Source: Cymodocea nodosa
Taxonomy: Eukaryota; Streptophyta; Magnoliopsida; Alismatales; Cymodoceaceae
DNA: 64,000 nt
Assembly (NCBI GenBank): GCA_036874045.1
Contig: CM072335.1
Span: 15,954,001 to 16,018,000 of the forward strand
Reading direction: 5' to 3'
This document shows positions 11,634-22,257 of this stretch, piece after piece. The notes under the pieces are model-generated. The model saw nothing but the letters and a program-made list of their open reading frames with translations. It made no database searches and was not told the origin of the DNA. A program made the position numbers and the translations under genes. Numbering within the stretch: position 1 is the first letter of the stretch; the number at the start of each line of letters is the position of its first letter.

Positions 11634-12878
11634 AGAAAAAATCACCATCGTTGATATGAATGAAGGAAATCCAACTGATTATCTAAGCAGAAGCAGTTAC
11701 TACAGAAAGAAATATAAAAGAAGAGGAGAAAGACGAAGAAAGTGTGGGCAGTGTGAGTAGAGGTGGAGGGCCGCGCTAACTACAGGCAACATCGGAAGTT
11801 CCTTGAAGCTCTACACCACCACCAAAATCATCAACCATCGAAGGTCCGTGAGGATACTTTCCTGATGTCAGGTCGATTCCGAGCCAAACACAGTGACTGA
11901 CAACTACTATGAGGAGTGATCGCGTCGCAGGAAGGGAAGTCATTTTCATCAAGCATCGACTCATATCTCAGGAGATCGTAAAGCTTCTAGCCTTGGTTTC
12001 AGGTTGATGCCAATATGCTGAATAGGAGATCATCTTGCAATTCTGGACTTACGATTCTATAGGGAGAGGAGGCAAGATTGTAAGTGATTAAGTTTTCAAT
12101 GGTGTAATTGTGTCGCATGTAGTGACTGAAGTTTTTACTATCAATAGAGATTTTTACATTTCACCTTTCATCCATCTTCTGGAACATATCAAAACAAAAA
12201 TACCAAAAACAACAACTTATCTATGTTTACATTTAGTATTTAAGTGTTGTATTGTTTCTTTTGTATTGTGATTAATGTTATCATTGTTAGTATTGTGAAT
12301 GTTTTTATGTTTGTTTGATTCAGAAAATAGAAAATAGTTTTATAGTTTACTGAAATTAATTTGTTCCAGATACTTAAAGATTTTAATTGCTACTATTTGA
12401 AATATCTGAATGTTAGTGTTTCTTAATGATAAATCTAATATTAACTAACATTAAAGAGTTTAATTGATGTTATTTACAATCTGTGGAACCACCCAATGGT
12501 TGACCGAATTCCTTTGTAATTAACATTATTCAACTAAAAAAATAGGCTTGTGGAGTTAACTTAAGTCCACGAGGTTAGTCCATTGAGTTAGCCATAACTC
12601 CACAAACTTAATCCGTTGTGTTAACTGTAACTCAACGAAGTGCTTACTGAATACATAAATTCCAATATAAAAATCAGAACAGTACACAATTCTTACTCAA
12701 TCTCTGTGGGATTGACCTATACTTGCACACAAATACAATATACACTATGCACTTGTAGGTAAAACACAAATTGGAATTAATATCTAATTTGTGTGAAAGG
12801 TTGTTTGTTTACTTCTAAAAGTAATTATTGATATAGGCCTAAAGACAAATTAAACAAGTTTAAAAACAGAAGTTAACA
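11634..12878 (+). mobile_element. Truncated family-1 LTR (3' part)
   Basis: Aligns with about 3843-5093 of the full LTR, including the Arg-rich-looking AGAAGAGGAGAAA segment, the TCCGTTGAGTTA palindrome cluster (12548-12640) and the ...GAAGTTAACA end at 12878. Its first ~730 bp are missing, replaced by the end of the Glu-rich ORF. It abuts minus-strand pol sequence of element D directly. Confidence 0.85.
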
Positions 12879-14657
12879 ATCACAAATAGGAGGTAAATGT
12901 TTTAAATCTAAATGTTGCCCATCAAAAGCTAGAGCTCCTAATTGAACATCATCATTTTCTATATTAATCTCTTCTTGATCTCCTTCTACATTTATGCTTT
13001 CACTTTCTTCTAAAGTTTTAGAATTTAGTTGCCTATTTAATTCTTCTTGAATCACATCATCTAGCATATCTCTTTCATCCTCTAAAAAGTCTATAGTATG
13101 TAAGGACATTTCTAACTCCTCAAACTTTTCTAGTTTGAAAATGTTTAATTGGGTATCCTCATTACCATATGCTAACTTCATTACTCCAGTTTTATAATTT
13201 ATAATAGCCCCTGATGTTACTAAGAACGGCCTTCCCAAAATTAAAGATGTGTTATGATTTTGATGCTTAATTTGTTGGGAATCCAAAATCACAATATCAA
13301 TAGGATATATGAAATTCTTTATTTTAATTAGGACATCCTCTATTTTTCCTCTAGGGTATCTTATACTTCTATCAGCTAATTGAATAACAGTCCTAGTAGG
13401 GATTAAGCCTTCTAATCTTGAAGATGCAAATATATCACTCGACATAACATTTATACCTGCACCTAGGTCTATTAAGGTTCTTTCTAGAATGGTATTTCCT
13501 ATGGTGCATGATATAACAAGGATTCTAAAATCAGATAACTTTTTAGGAATTTGTGGCAAAAATAGGGAACTACTTTGCTTAGCTAAAAAGACTTTCCTTA
13601 AAACTTTTCACTCTCTTTTCTTAGTACACCAATCCTTAAGAAATTTAGCACAATGTAGCATTTTCTGCAATAAGTCTAACAAATGAATGTTAACTTGTAC
13701 TATTTCAAAAATTTCTCTAATTTTTTCTTGCTTTTTAGGAAATGTTTGTTGTAATCTTTCAGGGTAGGGTGCTAATGATTGTGATTTAAAAGATTCTTTT
13801 TCTTTCAATTGATTTGGTTGATCATTTTTAGTCTCATTTTCAGATTCAAATTTTTCTTCATTGATTTCTAAATTTTCAGATATTACATTCTCATTATCAT
13901 TTTGAATTTTGTTCTTATCCACCTTCATGTTACTTTCTTTTTGAATTCTTGGTGGTATATCAGTTCCAGATCTTAATGTTTTACATGCGTCTTCTCATTA
14001 CTTTTCTAATGTTCTTGTATTTCATTTTCGTGCTTATGATCTTCAATTGTTTTTAGTTTTAAATTGCATTCTTTAAATTCTATTGCATTGGTATTTTCTT
14101 TTGTCTATATATCTTGAAAATTATGTACTTCTGTAACATTAAAGTTTTCATTTGTGTTTTCCTGTTGCATAACTTGTAATTTCATTGTAAATTCGTCCAA
14201 TGCTTTTAGTTTTCTTTCCAAATCATCTAATCTCATTGCATTCAATTTTTGATCAATTTTCATTATAGTTTTTTCAGTTTTGTAAATGATATCAATTTTA
14301 GGTTCTATATATTCTTCCTTATAGTTTAATTGGTTGACTTATTGTTGTTGACACATGTATCATTCCAGTTTATCCATGCTTTGCTCTAAACTACGCTCTA
14401 GTCTGTCATACCTATCCCAAACTTCTTTGTCTCTCAACATATTACACATTCTAAACTGACCATCAGTTGGGTAAACTATAGAATTCTCATACTCAACTCT
14501 ATTATATTGAATATAATTCATTTGTTGTTGATGTGATCTAACCATCTACAACCGTCTTAGTTTCAAACAATCAGAGATGTTTTGACCTTCCAAATTGTAG
14601 AATTCACATATGCTAACTACAGGTTTCAGAAATCTTTGAGCATAAGCATATGCTATA
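12879..14657 (-). pseudogene. Athila family-1 leader and protease fragment (element D)
   Basis: On the minus strand this is the start of a family-1 pol: the leader with a degenerate zinc knuckle, the conserved L-TAG-ATG junction at about 14548, a charged region with MNYIQYNR and YPTDGQFRM, then protease (IDLGAGINVMSSD near 13450 and LILGRPFLVTSG near 13220). It stops right after LKHLPP at about 12890, where plus-strand LTR sequence begins. RT, RNase H and integrase are absent. Close in sequence to elements A and C. The leader ATG is ATA here. Confidence 0.85.
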
Positions 14658-14737
14658 TTCTCAATTAGAAAATAAAACACACAACACTCCTCCTGCTATT
14701 AAAACAAAACAACACTTACAGTTGCTTAGCTTCTCAA

Positions 14738-14755
14738 TCCCTAGCAACGGCGTCA
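14738..14755 (-). other. Primer-binding site of element D (tRNA-Asp type)
   Basis: On the minus strand TGACGCCGTTGCTAGGG, one base from the TGGCGCCGTTGCC form in element B at 22116, the usual Athila primer site thought to pair with tRNA-Asp. It is 18 bp inside the LTR end. Confidence 0.75.
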
Positions 14756-14773
14756 GAAGACTTGTCTTGGATT

Positions 14774-17012
14774 TGTTAACTTCTGTTTGTTAAGCGATAC
14801 TAGAAAACTTGTTTGGTTTGTTTTTATGCTTATATAAATAATTACTTTTAGAAGTAAAACAAATAACCTTTCACACAAATTAGATATTAAATCCAATTTA
14901 TGCTTTTAACTGCAAGTGCACAGTGTATATTGTATTTGTGTGCAAGTATAGGTCGATTCCATAGAGATTGAGTAAGAATTGTGTACTGTTCTGATTTTTA
15001 TATTAGGGTTTATGTGTGTTCAGTTAAGCACTCCGTTGAGTTACAGTTAACATAACGAACTAAGTTCGTGGAGTTATGGTTAACTCAACAGACTAACCTC
15101 GTGGACTTAAGTTAACTTCATAAGCCTATCTTTCCAGTTAAATACTACTATTTACAAAGGAATTCGACCAACCATTGAGCGATTCCATAGAATGTAAATA
15201 ACATCAATTAAGCTCTTTAATGTTAGTTAATATTAGATTTATCATTAAGCAATACTAAGATTCAGATATTTCAAACAGTAACTATTAAAATCTTTAAGTA
15301 TCTGGAATGAATCAATTTTAGTAAACAATAAAACTATTTTCTATTTTCTGAATCAAACAAACATAAAACATTCACAATATTGACAATGATAACATTAATC
15401 ATGATACAAAACAAATAATACAACACTCTATACTAAATGTAAACACAGATAATTTGTTGTTTTTGGTATTTTTATTTTGATATATTCCTAAAGATGAATG
15501 AAAGGTGAAATGTAAAAATCTCTATCGATAGTAAAAACTTCCGTCACTACTTGTGACACGATTACACCACTGAAAACTTAATCACTTACAATCCTGCCTC
15601 CTCTCCCTATAGAATCACAAATCCAGAATTGTAAGATGATCTCCTCTTCAACATACTGGCATCAACCCGAAACCAAGGCTAGAAGCTTTACGATCTCCTG
15701 AGATATGAGTCGATGCTTGGTGAAAATGGCTTCCCTTCCCACAATGCGATCACTCCTCACAGTGGTTGTCAGTCACCGTATTTGGCTCAAAATCGACCTG
15801 ACATTAGGAAAGTATCCTCACAGACCTCCGATGGTTGGTGATTTTGGTGGTGGTGTGGAGCTTTAGGGAACTTCTGACGCTTCCTGTAGTTAGCGCAGTT
15901 CTCCACCCCTACACACATACTTTTTCTTCGTCTTTTATATTTCTTATAGTAGTAACTACTCCTACTTAAATGATCGATTGGATTTCCTTCATTCATATCA
16001 ATGATGGTGATTTCTTCTTCCTTACATGAGTGAATTCCTATGTGATACGTGTAATCATGATTTTCCTTCGAATGTCTTGTTTCTGCAACTGTTACAGTAG
16101 CATATTAGAAAATAAATGGTCCGTGGAATTACAGATAACTCAACGGACTTACTTCATTGATTTAACCATAAAACATGTACAATAAAGAAATAAGCTACTA
16201 ACATAACGCATTACCTTAGTGTATATTCTTGTAACTCAACATGTATAGTTATGCTAATTTAACAAGTTAAACATGTGCATCTCTTGTGATATACTAAAGC
16301 ATTTAAATTCAACACATGCATAATTCTAACTTAACAATTTCAGATATACAACTTACGGTTTTTACTCAATAACTCAATGAGTTCTCATGTGACCTTTTTA
16401 TACCTTTAAACTTGTAACTCAACGAGTTGGCACATGATCTTTCAACAAAAAGAACACTAACTCAACGAGTTGTTACTGTGCACCTGTACATGATATAAAT
16501 ATATGTAAATAAAATAGATCATGCTTAATACTATAAAACCACACTTAAATCAAGTTTTTAGATAACAACACGTGTCCTAGTAAATTTTATAATAAAAAGA
16601 TATTTCGGATACTTGCAAACCTATCTATCTAATGTTCAGATGCATTTCGGATAGTTACCAAATAACTTACTTAAAATTCACTTAAGTCATGCATTAACGT
16701 TTCAACACGTGTACTTCAGGAAATAATAAAATATTCTTCAAGCATTTAAAACATAATTGTCTGGTACATGCAATATAACTCTCCAAAATAACAAAAAATT
16801 CAGATACTTAAGAATTTCACAACCTGCAATTCACCGACAATTCAGAAATGTACTTAATTCATGCTAATTCCTTGAAATTATGTAGATTCCTTCGTTAAAT
16901 CATATAGCAATGCAATTATAACATAATGGCTTAATTCTCAAATGATAAGCTAAATATTATGCAATTAACCATCATTTAACCATTAATATTATGCACTTTT
17001 TCATTCTAAACA
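14774..17012 (-). mobile_element. Athila family-1 LTR of element D
   Basis: 2239 bp, minus strand, from TGTTTAGAATGAAAAAGTGC (17012) to ...GAAGTTAACA (14774). It is about 250 bp longer than the LTRs of elements A and C. Part of the excess is a block near 16370-16480 with extra ACTCAACGAGTT words. It shares the TCCGTTGAGTTA-type palindromes (15030-15120 and 16125-16150). Confidence 0.85.
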
Positions 17013-17440
17013 ATATATCATTACATCTATCATTTCTAAGGAGAATTGAATTGTATATTGTAATTGAAACATTGAATAAAAAAATTTGAATAAAATAGTG
17101 TCTTGACTTGTTTTAATTTTGAAGTTTCGATTATAGTTGAAAATGTTGAAAAACATAATTTAACCCCCTCTTGTGTAGCCTTTTGATCCTACAAAATTCA
17201 CTCAATGTTAGAATAAGATTAATCATCTTTTCGAGTGTTGATTTGTATAAGAGAAAATTTTGTATCAAAATCGATAAGTAAGGAATTAGTGCTTAAAAGT
17301 ATGTAAATTATTACTTTGTCAATAAAGTTGTGATTTATGAAAATTATGTGAATTTATGTTCTTGTTTTATCTACTAGAAATTTTAATTAATTATCTAAAG
17401 ACACAATTCACCCCCTTCTTGTGATACTTACGTTCCTACA
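17013..17440 (+). repeat. Inverted copia F2 LTR fragments
   Basis: Two LTR starts read on the minus strand of this stretch: TGTAGGAACGTAAGTATCAC beginning at 17440, and TGTAGGATCAAAAGG near 17196. Both match the start of the F2 LTRs but face the other way from the copies at 635 and 17668. They are short and decayed. The rest is AT-rich with no gene. Confidence 0.55.
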
Positions 17441-17667
17441 ACTACACAAAACCTTTTACCTTTCTTTCTCTAAGCTATTCCTCAATAGCTATTGAAACCT
17501 TACTCTTCTAAATTCCTCATTAATCTTCAACTTTGATTCCTTCTAACCTTTAGCTCTTCAGATTGATCTCGAGTGGTGTAAGTGGTTTTTGGCTATGTGA
17601 AAGTTTTCTCTCTCTAAATAGGGACACCTTCTCTCTATTTGCTCTCACAAAGTATTAAATGAGATTC
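17441..17667 (-). repeat. Left part of an older F2-type LTR
   Basis: Weakly similar to the middle of the F2 LTRs (CTTCT/CTCTTC-rich). It is interrupted at GATTC (17663-17667) by the solo LTR and continues at 18913. Its own start is not recognisable. Confidence 0.45.
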
Positions 17668-18907
17668 TGTAGGATTGTAGTATCACAAGAGGGGGGTGAA
17701 TTGTGTCTTTAGAATTTAAAAATTTCTAACGAATAAAACAAGAGCACTAAACACTTACAAATAAAATTCTAATCTTTATTAATTAAAGAAAGAATTTACA
17801 ATTACTTTTCAGCACAATTCCCTACTTGTCAGTTCTGATACAATATAGTCTAAGATACAATCCAAAGAGAAAATAAAATCCTTGTTCTAATCTTGTTTGA
17901 ATTGTATAACCAAAACCTAATCTTTATGCATGTAGCTTCTTTTCTTTCCTTTTTCTCAACTTCTGTATCTCTTCTTCTCTTGTTGTTGAATCTCCTAGAC
18001 TTCTTGCGTTGCAGCTCTTTTTTCTGAATTTTCTTAGAATTTGAACTTCTTCTAATGTTGGAGAACTTTTCTAGATTTGAATATTCTGAATTGAATATTT
18101 TGACTTGGGATTTGAGATTGAATACTCAAGATTGGTATCTAGGAATGAGATTATTGTAATGTAGCTCATACCCTTTATTTATAATAGTTGAACTATGACT
18201 TCATGTTTAGCATGTTCTTCAACTTAATCCATAATCTCACATACTAATTCAAATTTAAATTATCCTCGATCTCCACTATCCTTTTGAATTTCCATTATGT
18301 CCACTTCTTATTTTGAATTTCCACTATCTCCACTATCTTTTTGAATTTTCACGATTTCATATTGTAGATCCATTGAAAATTCTTCTTCTTGGAGATTTGT
18401 AGAATATCTTCTAAGTCACTACTTTAGTCGAATACTTATCCTTTAAGTCCTATAAAAACTTGAACACTTATCTATAACTCTTCAAGTTTTTGCATTTGCA
18501 AAGCAAATGACTAAAACAAGAAAACCTAACTGTTCATTAGTCACTTTCTAAAACTCAAATAATTATCTTTCCATGCATATAAAAACTCAAACAATTATCT
18601 AACTCTTCGATTTTCATTACTGAATGCACATGGAAAACACGTGAAAACTTAAAGTATTTAAAACACACGTGTAGATAACTTAACTATATGAGTTTTTAAC
18701 ATAACTCTTCGACTAAATAGAAATGTTAACTATCTGAAAGTTTAACTATCCAAAACTTTAACTATTTGAAAGTTAAGTATTTGAAATTTAAATGAAACTT
18801 TTTGATAATTTTTCAATGTCTAATTATGTGACTATTATACTTAGATTTATTTAGACTTATTTATAAAGTTTAGTAAAATATTCATCATCAAAACAAAATT
18901 CCTAACA
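17668..18907 (-). mobile_element. Solo LTR, copia family F2
   Basis: A 1240-bp LTR with TG...CA ends (plus strand TGTAGGATTG... to ...CCTAACA), flanked by the 5-bp duplication GATTC at 17663-17667 and 18908-18912. No internal region exists, so two LTRs have recombined to leave one. It sits inside an older LTR of the same superfamily. Confidence 0.9.
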
Positions 18908-18912
18908 GATTC

Positions 18913-19586
18913 AATTTGGAATGGATTGGGATGTCTTAAAATATAGCTCAAACCCCCAATTTATAGTAGTCAAACTAGAGTTACACATTCAACATGTTCA
19001 TCTACTTTTTCCATAATTCCATGATCCCACATCCTTTTGAATTTCAAAATATCCATGTTCATCATGTTCTTGCATGATCCCATGTTCTCCTATCATACAT
19101 TCATCGAGAATGCTCTTTCTAAAGAAACGTAGAGTTTTCCTCCTAAGTCACTACCTTAGTCGAACACTTATCTTATAATGCTTGTAAAAATTTAAACACT
19201 TATTTGATAACTCTTCAAGTTTTTCACCTACAAAACATGTGACTAAAAAACAAAACTTAACATTACATTAGTCGCTTATAAAACTTGAACAATTATTTAA
19301 TCTATGCATAAAAACTTAAACAATTATCAAACTCTTCAATTTCTTTAAAGTACACATATGGAAAACATATGAAAACTTAAAACATTTAAAAAGACACATG
19401 TAGATAACTATAACCATATAAGTTTTTAATACAACTCTTCGACTAACTCGAAACATTAATCATAATTATATGACTTTTCAAAAACCTGTTAATGTCTAAC
19501 TATACAACTAATGTAAAAACTTAGACTTATTTAGACCTATTTTCAAACTAAGCAAAATACTCAACATCAAAACAAAATTCCTAACA
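18913..19586 (-). repeat. Right part of the older F2-type LTR
   Basis: Aligns with the last half of the F2 LTR (AATGTAGCTC..., CATGTTCATC..., AACTCTTCAAGTTTTT...) and ends ...ATTCCTAACA at 19586, as the other copies do. It is more diverged than the solo LTR that split it, so it is older. Confidence 0.65.
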
Positions 19587-20049
19587 AAAAATACAACAAA
19601 GCTCTCTACATCTACATGTGTAATCCTTGATTCAGTAAAAAGGTGTTGGTTCATGGCTTTGACATTGAAGCTTTAAGTTTGGTTGGTTAGAGCTTCGTAG
19701 ATGGTGTTGGTTCTTGTTTTAACTTGAAATTAAGTGTTTGTAAATAAGAAAAATAGTAAAATTCAAGTTGTACTTAAGGGTGGATTAGCCGTTAGTAGTA
19801 AACCACTTAAAATTTCTTGTATACCTTTTTATTTCCTACCATGTATGTTTTAATTTATTCTTCTCACTATGTTGAACATTAATTTAAGTTTTCTACAAAT
19901 CTTTCAAATTCCATCATTTACACTTAAACTCACCATTCACTCTCTTGGTGAAGTCATACAACCCTAACAAGTAGTAGCTCAAATGGGGAGATGTCAAACC
20001 CAAAGAAAGTCCATGTAGATATTTCTTCAAGCATTAACAAGGTCTGAAA
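19587..20049. other. No recognisable feature
   Basis: AT-rich sequence between the old LTR and the chromovirus remnant. I see no gene or repeat in it. Confidence 0.5.
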
Positions 20050-20572
20050 GTCCTAATACAATTCATTTGCTTGGTAGGTGTGCAAGCCAACAAGTTTACC
20101 ATTCAAATAGATTCGAGTAGCACTCACAACTTCATCTAGGTAAGCATGACCAAAAATCTTAATTTATTTATTAAGAAGAGGATAGGACTTTAAGTAATGC
20201 GACGAAATTTGTCCGGTAGTTAAATTACAAGTGGAAGGCACTTCAATTGTCATTGATTTATATATGGTTGTGTTGGGGAGTGATATAATAGTGAGAGTTC
20301 ATTGGTTAAACCATATGGAGATGTAACCCTTAATTGTTAGAAGATGACTTGTTCCTTTAATATGAATGGACAAGTTATTCAATGGAAGGGTCAACCCATT
20401 AAAGAGATGCAGGTAGCCAACTCAGAGCCAATTGAACTTCCAATAATTAGAGCCACTTGATCACAATATCCAATTAAAGGATCCCAAGAAGGCAATTCAA
20501 ATCAAATCGTACAAATATTACCGAGAGAAGGAAATTGAAGGACAAATTGAAAGATGGAATGTGGAGGTTATG
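20050..20572 (+). pseudogene. Chromovirus-type gypsy pol remnant: protease to RT start (left half)
   Basis: Frameshifted Ty3/gypsy coding sequence. Near 20098-20145 it reads FTIQIDSSSTHNF, the protease motif (usually LIDSGSTHNF) with Gly changed to Ser. At about 20203-20300, CPVVKLQVEGTSIVIDLY and VVLGSDIIV match the end of protease. At about 20350-20560, MNGQVIQWKGQP and YKYYREKEIEGQIERW match the linker into RT. The DSG-type protease separates it from the Athila DLGA type. It continues at 31509 beyond the inserted Athila element. Confidence 0.7.
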
Positions 20573-22109
20573 TGTTCAAACTTTAATTTTGCCCATTTTT
20601 AATGAATTTTATAAGTAATTTTGCATGATATTATATATCTATGATGGATAAATGATATTAATTATGGGTAATATAAGTCTTGAAATATAATGCAATATAG
20701 AAATTTAATTAACAAGTGCATCCCCCATTGAATATAATTTTACATGGAACACATTGATTTATTTTGCATGTCCTATGTTGGCTAACGTCTCTTGGAGTTC
20801 AACTTCCATTAATTGTAGGTAACATATATATGGGAGGAGCTTAATGCAAAAGACCAAAAAAGATGTAAAGAATCAAAAGTTGGTGGACTAAACTTTAAAG
20901 AAGAGGACATGCCAACACCTTATTGGCCCTCCTAGATCTATGGCATCTTATTGGCTTGGTGATAAAACCAAGGTGCCACATCAAAGAGAGAGAAGACAAA
21001 ACAACATAAATACAAGGGGAGAGGAATTTCGACCAACAACTTGGTGTTTCCAAGGAGAGAAAGAAGGAGGAGAAGAAGCTTGGAGGTGAGGCTTGTGCTT
21101 CCAAAGAGAGGTCATCCATTCATGCTATTCACCATTCCAAGGGCTAAGGAGAAAACGTCCAAGCTTGGAGGTGGATTTGCTGTCAAGTTCCATTGAATTC
21201 AAAGCTCTAGAGAAGAAGATAAGAAGCTCCTAAGGTAGTGACAACTCTTAGAGTTTATTATTTTCTTGTGTAGAAAGAAGAATTGATGAGAAATGGTGGT
21301 GAACATCTCAATTATATGTCTTCTTAGCTAGATAGAGTTTAATGAATGTATATGAATGTTTAATTCTTCTTTTCAACTTCTAATTTGCATTCTCTATTCA
21401 CGTGTATTGTTGGGGCTGTTGGTGAGGCTTTCACACGAGTGAATGACACTCACCAATGGTAGCTTGGCGCATTTGAGAAGAAGGTGTGAATTGAAAGAAG
21501 AAGAAAATAAGTGTTGATGTTCATTTTAAAGAAGAACCTATCACTTATATCTAGTTGTTAATTTTAATTTCAGTAGTTAATTGAGTTTGTTATATCTTAT
21601 ATTGATCACATTTTGTCCTAATCAATCTCCAAAAAGAATTTCTAATGCAAGTAGTATAGTATAGTTTAGCTAGATTAGCAAATAGCATAGTTGCATGCAT
21701 TTAGTATAAATTAGAATAGAGTAGTATAGTCTATTGAACCTTCTTGTTTTATTTTTCTTTCCTTAATATTGATGCATGGATATCACTTCTGAAATCACGT
21801 GGAACTTGTGTGCATGTTATAATTGAATGAGTTGATAGATTTACAAGTAAAGAAATTGATTCACATCACCATTTTCCACTACACATTGCCTTGAAATTGC
21901 ATGATTTGTGAGCTTGTGTTAACTTTGATTATTCTACATTCACATGTCATTAATTTACTGAAGTATACCTAAGAGCTTGAAGAACAAGTTGAGTAATAGT
22001 TGATTAAGTCATAAACACAATCCTTGTGGAAGAATGACCTGTATTTGCCATGTACACCAAAAGAACTGTGCACTTGCAGCAAAGCTTGAGCTAAAAATAT
22101 AGCTCAACA
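20573..22109 (+). mobile_element. 5' LTR of element B
   Basis: 1537 bp, TGTTCAAACT... to ...GCTCAACA. Nearly identical to 29957-31508. An R/U5 boundary cannot be fixed by eye. Confidence 0.95.
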
Positions 22110-22115
22110 AGTTTT

Positions 22116-22133
22116 TGGCGCCGTTGCCAAGGA
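22116..22133 (+). other. Primer-binding site of element B (tRNA-Asp type)
   Basis: TGGCGCCGTTGCCAAGGA, six bases after the LTR end. This is the typical Athila primer site. Confidence 0.85.
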
Positions 22134-22257
22134 TTGGCAATTTGGCTTAGTTTATTTTTACCATATTTGAAGTTCTTAGTTGGTTGTTTGACAAATTTTG
22201 ATAACATAACTTTCTTGTGCTTAGTTGTGAATTTTATTGCTTAAATTTCTTGCAAGT

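Larger units (their letters stand above)
1889..12878 (+). mobile_element. Athila family-1 element A (rearranged, with shared LTR)
   Basis: Plus-strand assembly of Ty3/gypsy Athila parts: 3' tail (1889-3112), full LTR (3113-5093), pol (5141-9764), repeat-rich spacer (9765-10493), Glu-rich ORF (10494-11633) and a 3' LTR lacking about its first 730 bp (about 11634-12878). The gag and F-box-like sections seen in element C are missing; the deletion runs from the end of the Glu-rich ORF into the middle of the LTR. The bases outside the two LTRs (GGAAG and ATCAC) do not match. Because a 3' tail abuts the left LTR, I infer a tandem or recombined structure in which that LTR is shared by two copies. 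Confidence 0.7.
12879..17012 (-). mobile_element. Athila family-1 element D, 5' fragment (minus strand)
   Basis: LTR (14774-17012), primer site (14738-14755), leader and protease (12879-14657), truncated before RT. It lies tail-to-tail against element A: the truncated plus-strand LTR ends exactly at 12878. No target duplication could be matched. Confidence 0.8.

Noticed and set aside
20895-21119. Open frame in both LTRs of element B (also 30279-30503)
   Set aside because: Present in both LTRs only because LTRs are repeated. No homology or start context; low-complexity Ser/Leu translation.
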